From NCBI GenBank assembly GCA_947627045.1, contig CANQUM010000008.1, positions 1 through 64,000 on the forward strand: a DNA stretch of 64,000 nucleotides, read 5' to 3'. The DNA comes from an uncultured Clostridia bacterium (GTDB lineage Bacteria; Bacillota; Clostridia; Oscillospirales; Ruminococcaceae). The notes under the pieces are model-generated. The model was given only the letters and a program-made list of their open reading frames with translations. It did not search any database and was not told the DNA's origin. A program made the translations under genes and the position numbers. Position 1 is the first letter of the stretch. Every line of letters starts with the position of its first letter. This document shows positions 43,815 to 54,300 of this stretch, one piece after another.

Positions 43815-46187
43815 CTATTTTACTTTTTTCTTAACGACCTTACTCCACTTGCCGTAACTTGTATTGCCGTTTATGGTTTTATATGCCCTAACCTTTACAA
43901 AGTATTTCTTCTTAGATTTCAACCTCTTTAATGTTACCTTGTTTTTCTTGACTTTAACCGTTTTCTTGCCCTTTGTGAATTTATTATTTTTAGCATACAT
44001 AACCTCATAGCCTGTCGCTCCGCTGACCTTTTTCCACTTTACATTAAGTTTCTTTTTCTTTGTGGTCAACTTAACAGACTTTACTTTGGCGGGTTTTGGG
44101 ACATTAACTTTGTTTGTGCTTGGGTTTGTTTTTTTGTTATTTGTTGGACTGATTGTTTGATTTGGCTTGTTTGAGTTGTTATTAGATGTATTTGGTTTCT
44201 TTTCAACAAGACCTTTAATAGCGTCCTCAATTGCCTTTGCGAAGGCGTCAACTTTATCCTGATCAGTTATGTCAAGATCTCTTGAAACAGCAGCTATAGC
44301 GTCCTTTAGAGCTTTAACGGATTCATCAGTATATTTGCTTAAATCCAATTTATCAGCTTTTGCAATAGCTTCTTCTACGGAGGTGTAATTAGAAGGAATA
44401 TATTCTGGATTTTCTAAAACATTCAAAGCATTATTAACCTTGTCAAGAGTAATGCCTGAATATTTATCATTATCATATTTATCAATAATTTCTTTTCCTG
44501 AACTTACAGCATCAGTAAATTTCTTAGTATAATCCTCAGTACATTTATTTGTATCAAAAGTCTCAGATTTTTCAATAGCCTCTTTAAGTTCGTTTATATC
44601 ATCCTCACCGGCGATATATACAACATTATCATCTGTCAAATAACCGGCATTTCGGAGGGTTGTTTCAGTTTTACTGTCTTTTATAACGTAGTAGGTTGGC
44701 TTGCTATTTGAGTCTATAGATTCACTTTGACCTTTAGCCTCAATTGTACTTAAATCAGGTGTGTAAAAATACATATCAGAAAGTGAAGAACAATTACCAA
44801 AAGTTTGAGACGGAATATAATCAACATTTCCGCCTATAATTACTGTTTTTAGAGAAGTACAATCGGCACATAAGTTTGCTCCAAGTCCGTTTTCAGATAG
44901 TACATGACCCCAAGTATCAGTTATTTCACATCCATCTTCAATGGTTACTTTTTTAAGTCCTGTACAATTGCTAAAAGTTGCATGTGGGCCAGCCATTCCT
45001 TGTGCTTCTTTAATTGTTTTACCAAATCTAACATTTTTAGGTATTGTTACTTCGTTGATTGATTTACAGCCAGAAAATGCACTCCCTTGAATATACATTC
45101 CACTATGTAAATTAATTGATTTAATATCAGTGTTTGAAAATGCACTTTCACCTATTTCATTTAAACTATTGGAGAAAGAAATTTCCTCTAATTTGCTATT
45201 TTTAAATGCGCCTTCACCTAATATTTCAACACCTTCAGGTAAAGTAATTTGAGTTATAGGTGTTTGGTAAAAAGAATAATCTTTTATTTCTTTTAATGTG
45301 TCAGGTAGTTCTATATCTTTAAGTACTGTAAATCCGACAAATGCACCAGATAGATTTGAAGCATCATCATTTTCAATTAATGTGATGCCTGAATTCATTA
45401 CAATATGTTCTGTTTTTTCAGCATATTTTTTGTAATCATCTAAAATTGTTATTGCACCTTTCCCGCTAAAAGTTAAAGTGCTACTTGTTTCATCCCATTC
45501 CCATTTTGAAAAAAGTCCACTTGGACCCGATTTATCAGTCAAAGGTTCAATTATTACAGGTTCTTTATTAGTTACTAAAGGCATTTCTTCGTCATCAGGT
45601 ATATATTCTATATCACTGTCAGTCAAATGTAAACCTTCTCTTAATGATTTTTCAGTTTGACTTCCTTTATACACGTGCCAAATTATCCCGCTATTTGCAT
45701 AAAAGTATTTAGGAAAGCCAGGATTATAAAGTGTGTAAGCATCTAAAATGTTTTTAGAATAAACATAAACATCCTTAAGATTCGGATAATTACCAATATT
45801 ATCATACAAACAGCCGTATAAATGTGTCATACTAGGAGGAAAAATAATTTTTGTATATTTATCACAGTAAGGGTATCCAAAAGCACGTTTTGTATTTGTA
45901 AAAGAATTATTAACCACAGACGTAATACCGTTTTCTATCACAACTTCGTTTATATCAGTATTGAATCTCATCCAGCCCCAGTCACCTGAACAATTCAATT
46001 TACCATTACCACTAATAACTAGAACACCATCAGAATTGATCAACCAACTCGCATCATCTCCGCAATTGCCTTGAAGGACCTCTCCATCTGCTTCTAAAGC
46101 ATTTATATAATTAGAATTTATATTTAACCCGATTGCATTAGAAGCAATCATTGATACACTAATGACTGCGGATAATATACGTTTCAT
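43815..46187 (-). CDS. Secreted BspA-like leucine-rich-repeat protein with Fn3 domain
   Basis: A 790-residue protein with a signal peptide (about 1-32), then BspA/TpLRR-type repeats (about 40-520; pattern LPEGVEILGEGAFKNS, IGESAFSNTDIKSI). A helical FIVAR-like region (about 530-665), an Asn/Thr/Lys/Pro linker (665-705) and a very basic fibronectin type III domain (705-790, ending KWSKVVKKKVK) follow. There is no LPXTG motif or transmembrane anchor; the lysine-rich end could hold it to the wall. BspA-like proteins bind host matrix or other cells. It lies directly downstream of the pilus locus on the same strand, with its own promoter. Confidence 0.85.
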   Translation of the reverse strand: MKRILSAVISVSMIASNAIGLNINSNYINALEADGEVLQGNCGDDASWLINSDGVLVISGNGKLNCSGDWGWMRFNTDINEVVIENGITSVVNNSFTNTKRAFGYPYCDKYTKIIFPPSMTHLYGCLYDNIGNYPNLKDVYVYSKNILDAYTLYNPGFPKYFYANSGIIWHVYKGSQTEKSLREGLHLTDSDIEYIPDDEEMPLVTNKEPVIIEPLTDKSGPSGLFSKWEWDETSSTLTFSGKGAITILDDYKKYAEKTEHIVMNSGITLIENDDASNLSGAFVGFTVLKDIELPDTLKEIKDYSFYQTPITQITLPEGVEILGEGAFKNSKLEEISFSNSLNEIGESAFSNTDIKSINLHSGMYIQGSAFSGCKSINEVTIPKNVRFGKTIKEAQGMAGPHATFSNCTGLKKVTIEDGCEITDTWGHVLSENGLGANLCADCTSLKTVIIGGNVDYIPSQTFGNCSSLSDMYFYTPDLSTIEAKGQSESIDSNSKPTYYVIKDSKTETTLRNAGYLTDDNVVYIAGEDDINELKEAIEKSETFDTNKCTEDYTKKFTDAVSSGKEIIDKYDNDKYSGITLDKVNNALNVLENPEYIPSNYTSVEEAIAKADKLDLSKYTDESVKALKDAIAAVSRDLDITDQDKVDAFAKAIEDAIKGLVEKKPNTSNNNSNKPNQTISPTNNKKTNPSTNKVNVPKPAKVKSVKLTTKKKKLNVKWKKVSGATGYEVMYAKNNKFTKGKKTVKVKKNKVTLKRLKSKKKYFVKVRAYKTINGNTSYGKWSKVVKKKVK

Positions 46188-46254
46188 AATTGACCAACTC
46201 CTAAAATATTACTTTAAAATTATTTATAATCCACTTAAACTAGATTATAAATAT

Positions 46255-46283
46255 ATTATATTCTATATTTTTGAGCTTGTCAA
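46255..46283 (-). promoter_or_regulatory. Sigma-A promoter of the leucine-rich-repeat gene
   Basis: Minus strand TTGACA (46278-46283), 17-nt spacer, TATAAT (46255-46260), about 70 bp before the ATG. Confidence 0.8.
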
Positions 46284-46347
46284 GTGCTTTTTTAAATTTT
46301 TTTACAAAAAAATTCACGTTCCACAAAATGTAAAACGCGAACATGTT

Positions 46348-46430
46348 CCGGCGTATCGCCGGCACTATATCTTAATTTACAGAAAATTCTGTAAACACTT
46401 TCTGTCTATGCCCGTGCACCATAGGTGCAC
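46348..46430 (-). other. Two hairpins at the 3' end of the pilus locus
   Basis: CCGGCG/CGCCGG with a 3-nt loop (46348-46362) and GTGCACC/GGTGCAC with a 3-nt loop (46414-46430). Neither has a full T-run, though GTTTTACATTTTG follows the first on the minus strand. They probably mark or protect the end of the pilus mRNA. Confidence 0.45.
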
Positions 46431-46445
46431 TACTTGAGCCGAACA

Positions 46446-47003
46446 CTATTCGAACATAGGTGCAACGGATACTGAGTCTTTCCACAATTCGTTGGAATAG
46501 TCGCTGTACACGGTAAAACCAATCTCGAACGCAGTTCTTCCTGCTATCTCAGTTGACCCCAATATCGTCGTTCCGCTTTCAACTCTTTCAAATTTCAAAT
46601 CCTTTAAATGCAGACCGCTGTATGTGTCCTCAGACAGTACCTGTTTCGTAGCAATTACATTCCCTTCACTATCTTTCGTCTCGGCTATCAAACACTTATC
46701 CACTAATTTGAGCTCGGTGTTTTCACCAAAAAAAGCACTGTCAAGAGTAAGACTCTCGCCCGTAGTCGCAGTAGGGTCAGGTCCTACAGAAATATCATTT
46801 CCAAGCCGTATTTCGTTTGAAATCGTTTCTATAACTGTGGAAGCCAAAATTTCAGCGTTTGCCGCTTCTCCCATATGGTTGTAATCCGACATTACCGCAG
46901 TCGTAGCAGTTACGCCGCCGGCTGACAACAGCGATAGCAGCAGCACGGCTATCAGCATCTCAAGAATTGATACGCCCCGACTGCTCTTGATTTTCTTCTT
47001 CAC
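46446..47003 (-). CDS. Minor type IV pilin (PilW-like)
   Basis: A 185-residue prepilin. Its class III signal KKKIKSSRG is cleaved before VSILE, giving Glu at mature position 5, then a hydrophobic helix of about 20 residues. The remaining residues form a small globular head. It starts at GTG with GGAGG upstream. It is the last gene of the locus, 11 bp after the preceding pilin. Minor pilins of this size usually build the tip complex that starts pilus assembly; PilW is a positional label. Confidence 0.82.
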   Translation of the reverse strand: MKKKIKSSRGVSILEMLIAVLLLSLLSAGGVTATTAVMSDYNHMGEAANAEILASTVIETISNEIRLGNDISVGPDPTATTGESLTLDSAFFGENTELKLVDKCLIAETKDSEGNVIATKQVLSEDTYSGLHLKDLKFERVESGTTILGSTEIAGRTAFEIGFTVYSDYSNELWKDSVSVAPMFE

Positions 47004-47014
47004 AACCTAACCTC

Positions 47015-47377
47015 CTATTTCTCCTTGTAGAGTGCAAGGTTTTCATTTGTGGCTCCATCCGGAGAATCCGACCAGTAAACATCTACTTTAACCGTAGTTG
47101 TCTCTGTAGGCTCTGTAGGATCTTTCGGAATGTGTTCGATAACCACACTCTTTTCAGTGCCGCCTACCTTCGCACCCGAGTTCATGGCCTCTACCTTGCT
47201 TAGCGCTTTATAGAATTTTTCATCCTTTTGGCGGGCAGTGAGATTGACGCTGAACGAAACCGACACAATGGACGCCAATAACAGCGTGGCAAGGGTTACA
47301 ATGAGCAGCGCTACCAAAACTTCAACCAGCGTCTCGCCCCTTTGGGCACGCGGCGTGCAAAATCTATGTTTCGTCAT
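47015..47377 (-). CDS. Minor type IV pilin (PilV/GspI-like)
   Basis: A 120-residue prepilin with the leader MTKHRFCTPRAQRG cut before ETLVE, which carries Glu5, then VLVALLIVTLATLLLASIV. The short head contains few landmarks. ETLVEVLVALL is typical of PilV/GspI-type minor pilins. AAAGGAG lies 9 nt before ATG. It lies 21 bp after the PilX-like gene. Confidence 0.82.
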   Translation of the reverse strand: MTKHRFCTPRAQRGETLVEVLVALLIVTLATLLLASIVSVSFSVNLTARQKDEKFYKALSKVEAMNSGAKVGGTEKSVVIEHIPKDPTEPTETTTVKVDVYWSDSPDGATNENLALYKEK

Positions 47378-47398
47378 GCTGACCGTCTCCTTTCATGT

Positions 47399-48223
47399 TT
47401 ACTCAAATGTGATTACACGGTCTTCCTCAGACCAGCGCAGCGTACAGGTAAGTGTGGTCGTCGTCGTGCGTGTGCCTTCGGAATCATGCGCTGCTAACGG
47501 ATCGGATGGATCCCCTCCAGTGGTAACAGTCTCGGTCTTAGTGTCTGTGTCGGCTTCGCCTGTCCAGACTACCTTGAGTGGGTACCCATCTCCGTTTTCA
47601 GTGGTCAGGTGCATTTCCAGTGTGTAGTTCCCGTCATCTGCTCCGTTTTTCACCGTAACATCAACCGGATACAGTGATTCCGGCAACGACGGCGAATCTG
47701 TGCAAGTTGATTCGTCTAAATGGACTTTGTATTTTTCTTCAAACGATAAGGGTGATGGTACTATTCCGGCGGTGGTTTTTAAATCGTCCCAATCCGCCTG
47801 CCACTCAGCCGGTATACAGTTTTCCAAAAGCTGATATTGATAGTAGTCGAGCGTTTCTCCGGCGGAAAGAGCCGGCACCAGTTCAAGAGTTTGCTTTGTT
47901 GGCTCGCTATGTAGTGTATACGTCGTCGGCGTCGTAGGGTCGTCTGGTTCATACCACCATTTTTCCTCCTCAACATATTTCACCGTAACTTTGATAGGGT
48001 TTGTTTCAACCCTATCCTTCAACTGCGACTGAAAAAGCTCCAGCGCCGAGGCTACAGAAAAATACTGCCTCTGTTCTTGTACCAGGTGGGTATAGCGTCC
48101 GACATTGGCAGAGGCGGCAGACAGTGCCACCGTACCTGCCAGCACACACATCACAAATATCAGCAGTGCAAAAATCATGGAAGCGCCGCAGCTGCTTTTC
48201 AGCTTCTCATAAATATGCTTCAT
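47399..48223 (-). CDS. PilX/GspK-like minor pilin lacking Glu5
   Basis: A 274-residue protein with a pilin-like N-terminus. The leader ends in SSCG, followed by ASMIFALLIFVMCVLAGTVALSAASANVG. The fifth mature residue is Phe, not Glu, as in GspK and some PilX proteins, which cap the tip and need no salt bridge to a subunit above. The head contains YFSVASALELFQSQLK, a PilX-type pattern. The ATG shares bases with a possible 30-codon ORF upstream and has GAAGGAGG in front of it. Confidence 0.78.
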   Translation of the reverse strand: MKHIYEKLKSSCGASMIFALLIFVMCVLAGTVALSAASANVGRYTHLVQEQRQYFSVASALELFQSQLKDRVETNPIKVTVKYVEEEKWWYEPDDPTTPTTYTLHSEPTKQTLELVPALSAGETLDYYQYQLLENCIPAEWQADWDDLKTTAGIVPSPLSFEEKYKVHLDESTCTDSPSLPESLYPVDVTVKNGADDGNYTLEMHLTTENGDGYPLKVVWTGEADTDTKTETVTTGGDPSDPLAAHDSEGTRTTTTTLTCTLRWSEEDRVITFE

Positions 48224-48321
48224 TCACACGTTGCCTCCTTCTCAGGTGCCGGATTCTCCGATTTCATCTGTACCGATTTAATCATCAGCGGATTTTCCTG
48301 TTTCCGGCTCATTATTTTTTG

Positions 48322-51300
48322 CTAATTATTCGGCCATTCGCCATAGTGGACAAATTTATCCTTCTCATCTTTCACCACTGCCATATATGGATAGCCAACG
48401 CCAGGCGTCGCTTTTTCCATCGGGCTGTGACCGTCAGTGCTTGTTGTATCTCCGCCTTTTTGACCATTTGGTACATAGCTTCTCACAGCGGCTGCGTCAG
48501 TGTTGCCAGGCAGAGTTGTGCCGTTAGTTGCGTCAATTCCCTGATTGTCTGTTACTACTTTCAGACCTTCCGCCGCGGTCGGCAGACTTCCTGCCCGGTA
48601 AGCGTTGCCGCTGGAATTAGTCGTTGAAAGTTTATAACCGATAGGATAAACGGTGTTTGCAGTAGCGTTGCTGCTCCCCGCCGCCACGCCGCTGGCATCC
48701 AGATAGGTGTAGCAGTTTGTCACCGAACTACCTGTACTATCACCATAATCTTTACCGACGATACCGCTGACAACGCTGCTGTTCGCGTATTTTAATGTGG
48801 CCGTGCCGCCTGCATAACTGTTCTCAATTTTCGGCTCGCAGCTGCTGTCGGAATGATAGCCACCCACCAGACCGCCGATGGAAACATTAGTTTTGTCAGT
48901 TTCGCTGCTCAGATCGTTAACCGCGGCACAGTTTTCGATCTTGACCTTGTAATACGCATAACCAATTAGGCCGCCGACCGTATAATTGCCGCTGATGTCA
49001 TATCCAGCAACGACGCAGTTGGTAATCGTCACAGTGCTGCCTATACTTCCAGTTGTTACTCCGCCCACCAGACCGCCGGCGCCCCATATGCTTGAACCAG
49101 TCAAACTGTCGTTTTTTGCGTTCGAAGTGATCTTGGCTTTGCCAGTCGGCGAGTAGAGGATGATATTCTTCAGGGTAGTGGGATTACTGGTAGTATTGAA
49201 CAGACCGACGTTTTTGTTTTGCTCACCGGTCTCACCGGTCATACTTAGATCCAAAATATAGCGGTGGTCGCCGTCATAACTGCCTTTAAATTTTTCTGCG
49301 CCGGTATAATTCGTCGGATAGTATTTTCCGTACAAGTCATGCGTCTGCTGGAAATAAAGTGTTTTACTGCCGATGTTATCCAGCTGCCGCACAGTGCGGA
49401 TAGCGATGGGATTGACCTCACTATACGCTTCGTCTGAAACCCCTGCAAATCCATCGGTGTAATACAGCGTTTTCTCTGTAGAATCATAGCCTCTGCGGCT
49501 AAACATACTGTCGTCGACACTATTGCCCTCAAAATCCTCGGATGCAGGCGGCGTCACAAAGACCTCCAGCACGTCAAGCTGATCTGCTGTGGTCGCCTGC
49601 AGTATTTTTAATACCTCTGTGCGTACTGTTGCTTTCTGATCCGCAGTTCCCGCATCTGTGAGGCCCGCCGTGTCTGGCGCGGTCAGACGGAATTTATCAC
49701 CGTTAAACAGCACATATCCACTGGTTTTGATATGATCATGCTCTTCGATGGTACCGTCTTCTTTCACATGCCGCTCTTTGCATAGCGTATCAAGTTTGTC
49801 AACAGTATTTACAAACCCGAAGCCTTTCGCATTAACGTCGCTCAACTTTTCGCCACCGCTGGTCACACCTTTGATCTGGTAAGTAAGATTATTAGATTCG
49901 TCCAGCTCAAAGTAGAGGATACCGGAGGACTGCACAGGCGTTTTGTCAGGAAGTCCCCAGTCGCCGTGGTGCTCATCGAAGTTGGTCTTATAGAGATACT
50001 TCACGGACGCCCCGTTGTCAAACAGTTCGCTGTCATAAGGTTTTGAGTCCTTGTTATCTTTTTCTACAAGTACATTGAACAGTTGTTCGCGTTTTGTCAG
50101 AAGATTATCGTCGTACTCCGTCTCATTGCGGGCAGTTGCGTCTGCAAAGCCACTACTAGCACTATCCTTCGCCCACGCCTTGCCGGTGGCATAGAGGGTG
50201 CTGTCTGTTGCGCAGTTGACCGTGCTTCCACTGCTTTCTCCGCCACTGAACAATCCCAAAGCATTCGTGGTAGTGGTGGTGGTGTTGGGCGCGAATACCG
50301 AACAGGTCGTGTAGCACACGCCGTTAAACTTAACTTCATCTGCCGTCTGTCCAGTAAAGCCGCCCACTTGCGCACCAATAGACAGGCCGGTTACATTGAC
50401 GGCCGGGGTGCTGTCAGCATTGGGTTTTTCGTATTCGCCGCCTTTTGTATGTCCTCCGGCGTAGCAGTCTTTGACGGTACAGCCGTTCAGCTGTCCTGCC
50501 AATCCGCCGGTATACTTATAGCCGGTTACCTTGACGGCGGCATAGCATTTCTCCAAAGACGCCTGATTCACGTCGCCTGCCAGCCCACCGGTATAATCGT
50601 TTCCGGTAGCACCGGCGTCTACGCTGTAGTAATTATAGGCGCCGTCTGTGCCATCAATATCTTTATGGGTAGTCGCAACCGCAGTGTCAATATACACGCC
50701 GCAGTTTTTAACCTCGACCTGTGCGCTGCTTTCGCCTTGCAGTTGCCCGAACAGACCGCCCACGCGGGCGTTGCCACCAGTGCCTGTCGCCTTGACCCGT
50801 ACATTGATGCCGGTAATACTTTCCAGCTTGGCACCGTTCTTTGCCATGCCGACCAGTCCGCCGACATTTGTTTTACTAGATGCGCCGCTATTCTCAACAT
50901 CGACCTCGCTGTTTAACAACTGCACGTATTGCACTGTGGCACCATCGATCTGACCAAACACGCCCGCATACAAATCGCTGCCGGTCGTATCAGGGATCTT
51001 CAACTGCAAATCGGTAAGGCTATGCAAATGACCGTTGTATCTGCCGTTTGCACCTAGGAAGGGCACCGGCGTTTCTGTAAATGGTGTGCCGTCAAAATGA
51101 AGATCCATCGTCTGATGGTAGCTCCACTTGGAAGGATTTTTTCCGGATACGGCGTAATCAGCAAGATTGCCAAACTGCCGTGCCGTACGCACGATAACCG
51201 CGCTTTCCGCCGTGCTTTCCTTTATGCCACTGTCTAGAATATTGCCACTGTTCAGCATATTGCTTGCCTTTACAGTTGGTTCACTAATATCCGCCGGCTT

Positions 51301-54300
51301 GGTATTGTAAGCTTCCAGCGCAAAATGCGGGTTGAACCAGCGTTCGCCCGTCCGCGAAACGCTCACATCGCCCTCGCTGATCTTTACATTATACGTAAGA
51401 GTCTGGTAATAGTCTCTGCCTTCATATTTAAACAGGCTGTTCAAATCAGTACCAGCCGACAGTTCCGGCAGATAGAGATAATAGTACGAATCCTCCAGCT
51501 TAATGGCATTATTATAAAAACCGCTTTCGGTTCCTGCTTTGCGCTTGAATGTTACATTTTCGCTGCCTATGGTGCATTTCAGTTCTTCGGGGAAATTGCC
51601 TGTATATGAGTAAGACTCATCCACCGGCCAGAGAAGGGCATAGCCGTCCTCGTTGATCAATTCGGCGGCGTTAGTGCTCAGGCTGTCAATCCCTTCATCT
51701 GCACTGCTGTCAGCATGCTTCCAGCTGCCGCCCAGACCGTATAATTTACTATCCTTCGTCGCAATGTGCTTTGTGGAAGTGGTTCCGGTGTTATCATACT
51801 CTTCGTAATACACAAGACTTGGTTCCGCCAGATCCATCCAGTCACCGTAATGAATCGTTTGCTCATTTGCAACCTGATAAGGATACTCATTGCCCCAGTG
51901 CGTGTCATAAGGAGTGGCATCAGCCTCACCGCTACTCTTCCATGCAGCCAGCTGTCCTGTCAGATACGTTTCATTTGTCGGGACAACTGCACTTCCGCTT
52001 TGAAATGCTGGTGCAAGGCCGTACAGTATAGTAGCGTTACTTCCTTTTTCAACATTGGTGTTTGTTCCATTACCAACAAACCGTCCGCGTTTCGCAGAAT
52101 CTTTATTGCAGCTGACGGAGCAGGTGCTGTAGTTGACACCGGTGAATTTGACCTTGTTTACAGAGCCCGCAAACCCGCCCACGGTGGAGCTGCTGTTTTC
52201 GTATTTGGCGATAACATTCGGTGCATTGGGGTCATATACGCCGTTTACGGTATGACCGCCGGCGTAGCAGTCGGTAAACGTGGGCTCCCCTTTTTTGATC
52301 TGCCCTACAAAGCCGCCGGCACAGTTGTAGCCTGTTACCTTGACAGCGGCGTAACAGTTCTGTACCACCGTTGCATCGCTAACATTCCCAGCAAAACCGC
52401 CGGTGCAGGAGGTATTTACGCTACCATTATAGACAACACCGTAGTTATTATATTTGTTAGATGTAATGACCCGTATGCCGCACTTTTTGATATTGGTGAG
52501 GCTGCCTTCAATACTGCCGAACAGACCGCCAACATTTTCAGCTTTTTTAGCCTCTTTACCGACATTTATCTTTACATCTCCCAATGTAACGTCGCTCACT
52601 TTGCTGTCGCTGCAGCGGCCCGCCAGACCGCCGATGTCCAGGACAGTTCCTTTTATTTCTTTGTCATAGCCATCAGTTGTGGTGCCTACGTTCACGGTTA
52701 TATTTTTCAGCTTAATGTTTTTAATAGTGGACTGGTACACCCAGCCAAACACGCCTGCGTACAGATCATCAGTGCTGTCTGAATTTACATATGACTCCTG
52801 GCTTATGCCTGCATACAGGTTTTCAATGGTATGGTCATGTCCGTTATAGCTACCACTAACATTCGTCTTATCCAATTCATCACTGGATGTACTGTTGGCT
52901 TTTTGTCCCAGAGTTACGGCAATCTGCGGGTAAACTTCATTCTTACCAGCTATGTTATTTTCATTTTTTCTCAGACCGCTGTTGCCGTCATAAATACCGC
53001 CGGTATATTCGCTATAATCCAAATCAAGCAACTGATGGTATTCCCAGCCACGCGAACTTACACGGCTGCTGAGATTATTTTTCTGACGGGTGTATCGAGC
53101 CGCACTCGCCAAATGCTGGGGTGTGCGGATAAGCACACAGTCTTCATAGTCTCCATTAGCTGCCCCGTCCATCAGGTCTGTTTTCGACTGGATTTTGTTC
53201 ATATTAAATTCACGGTAGGTATAGCTGCGACCATCGTCAAGTTTCACCTCCACTGGAGCGCTATTACTGATGTTGAGCGCTTCGCAGGCAAAATGGGGGT
53301 TACAAGCCGTCGTTGCCCCATTGATCGAAATGGTACGGTAATAGGTATCCAGCGGCGCTTGGTTGACCGCATCAAACGGCAGGGTGTATACATAGTTCTC
53401 CGGTAGATTTGAACTGCTTGGTTCCAGCTTTGATTGTTCCAGCTTAACACAGCCGTCTTTTCCGTCTTCCGCCGTAGCGTAGACCATGGTGCGTCCGTTT
53501 GAACTGCTGAAAGTTTCAGAACCCCAGAGGAAACTATTGCCAAGATCTTGATCCGAGATTAAGGCATAACCAGAATCCACAGCATAGCCGCTATTAGCCA
53601 GCGAATTTACTTTCTGTGTCCCAGCTGTACTATTCCACTGACCGTAAAAACCATAGTAGTAGTAGCTGCCGTCCACTTTCACTTTCACGGCGCCAGTGCC
53701 CGGATCCGATTTATACTTCTCATAATAGACCAGGTTGTGTTTGGTCGGCCAATCACCGTAATGGGCCGTCAGATTGGTGATGTAGGGGTAAGCAGCAGTG
53801 GCGGTCATCTTGCTGTCATAAGGTGTGGTGATAAACGTGTAACTCCGCCCATCTATTTCGGGAATAAGCTGGGTCAGGTAGTTTGTCTCGTTACGTGGAT
53901 TCACAGCATCATTGCTTTTAAACGCTACGCCAGTAGCGTACACTGTAGCATCGTTTTCTTTTATGATTTTCGTTGCTCCTTCGGGCCTCAGTCCCACAAA
54001 ACAGCCAGTATCTTTATATTCTTTTTGACCCTCTGATTCTTGAGATGTTTTATCGTTTCTGACTGAACAGGTCGTGTAACACACGCCCGAAAGAGTCAAC
54101 TCTCTTCCATCTGTTACCTGGCCGGCAAAGCCGCCTGCGTTTGAAGTCGTGCCGGAGACCCAGACATTGACGCTGGCATCTTTCGAAGTATATTTTCCGT
54201 TTTCGGTGTGGCCGCCCGCGTAACAGTCAGTCACTGTTGCGCCCTTGAAGGTACCGACAAAGCCGCCGGCATTGGAACTCTTGCCCGTTGCTTTTACCTT

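Noticed and set aside
46162-46437. Plus-strand 91-codon ORF upstream of the leucine-rich-repeat gene
   Set aside because: It covers the promoter and leader of the minus-strand gene and the hairpins after the pilus locus, is rich in Phe, Tyr and Ile from AT-rich DNA, and has no ribosome binding site.
51766-52782. Long plus-strand ORF (338 codons) opposite the giant pilin gene, with several others near 50083-50916 and 52831-53406
   Set aside because: They lie opposite a gene with clear domain repeats and recur because of its codon pattern. They have no ribosome binding sites, no recognisable domains and low-complexity translations.
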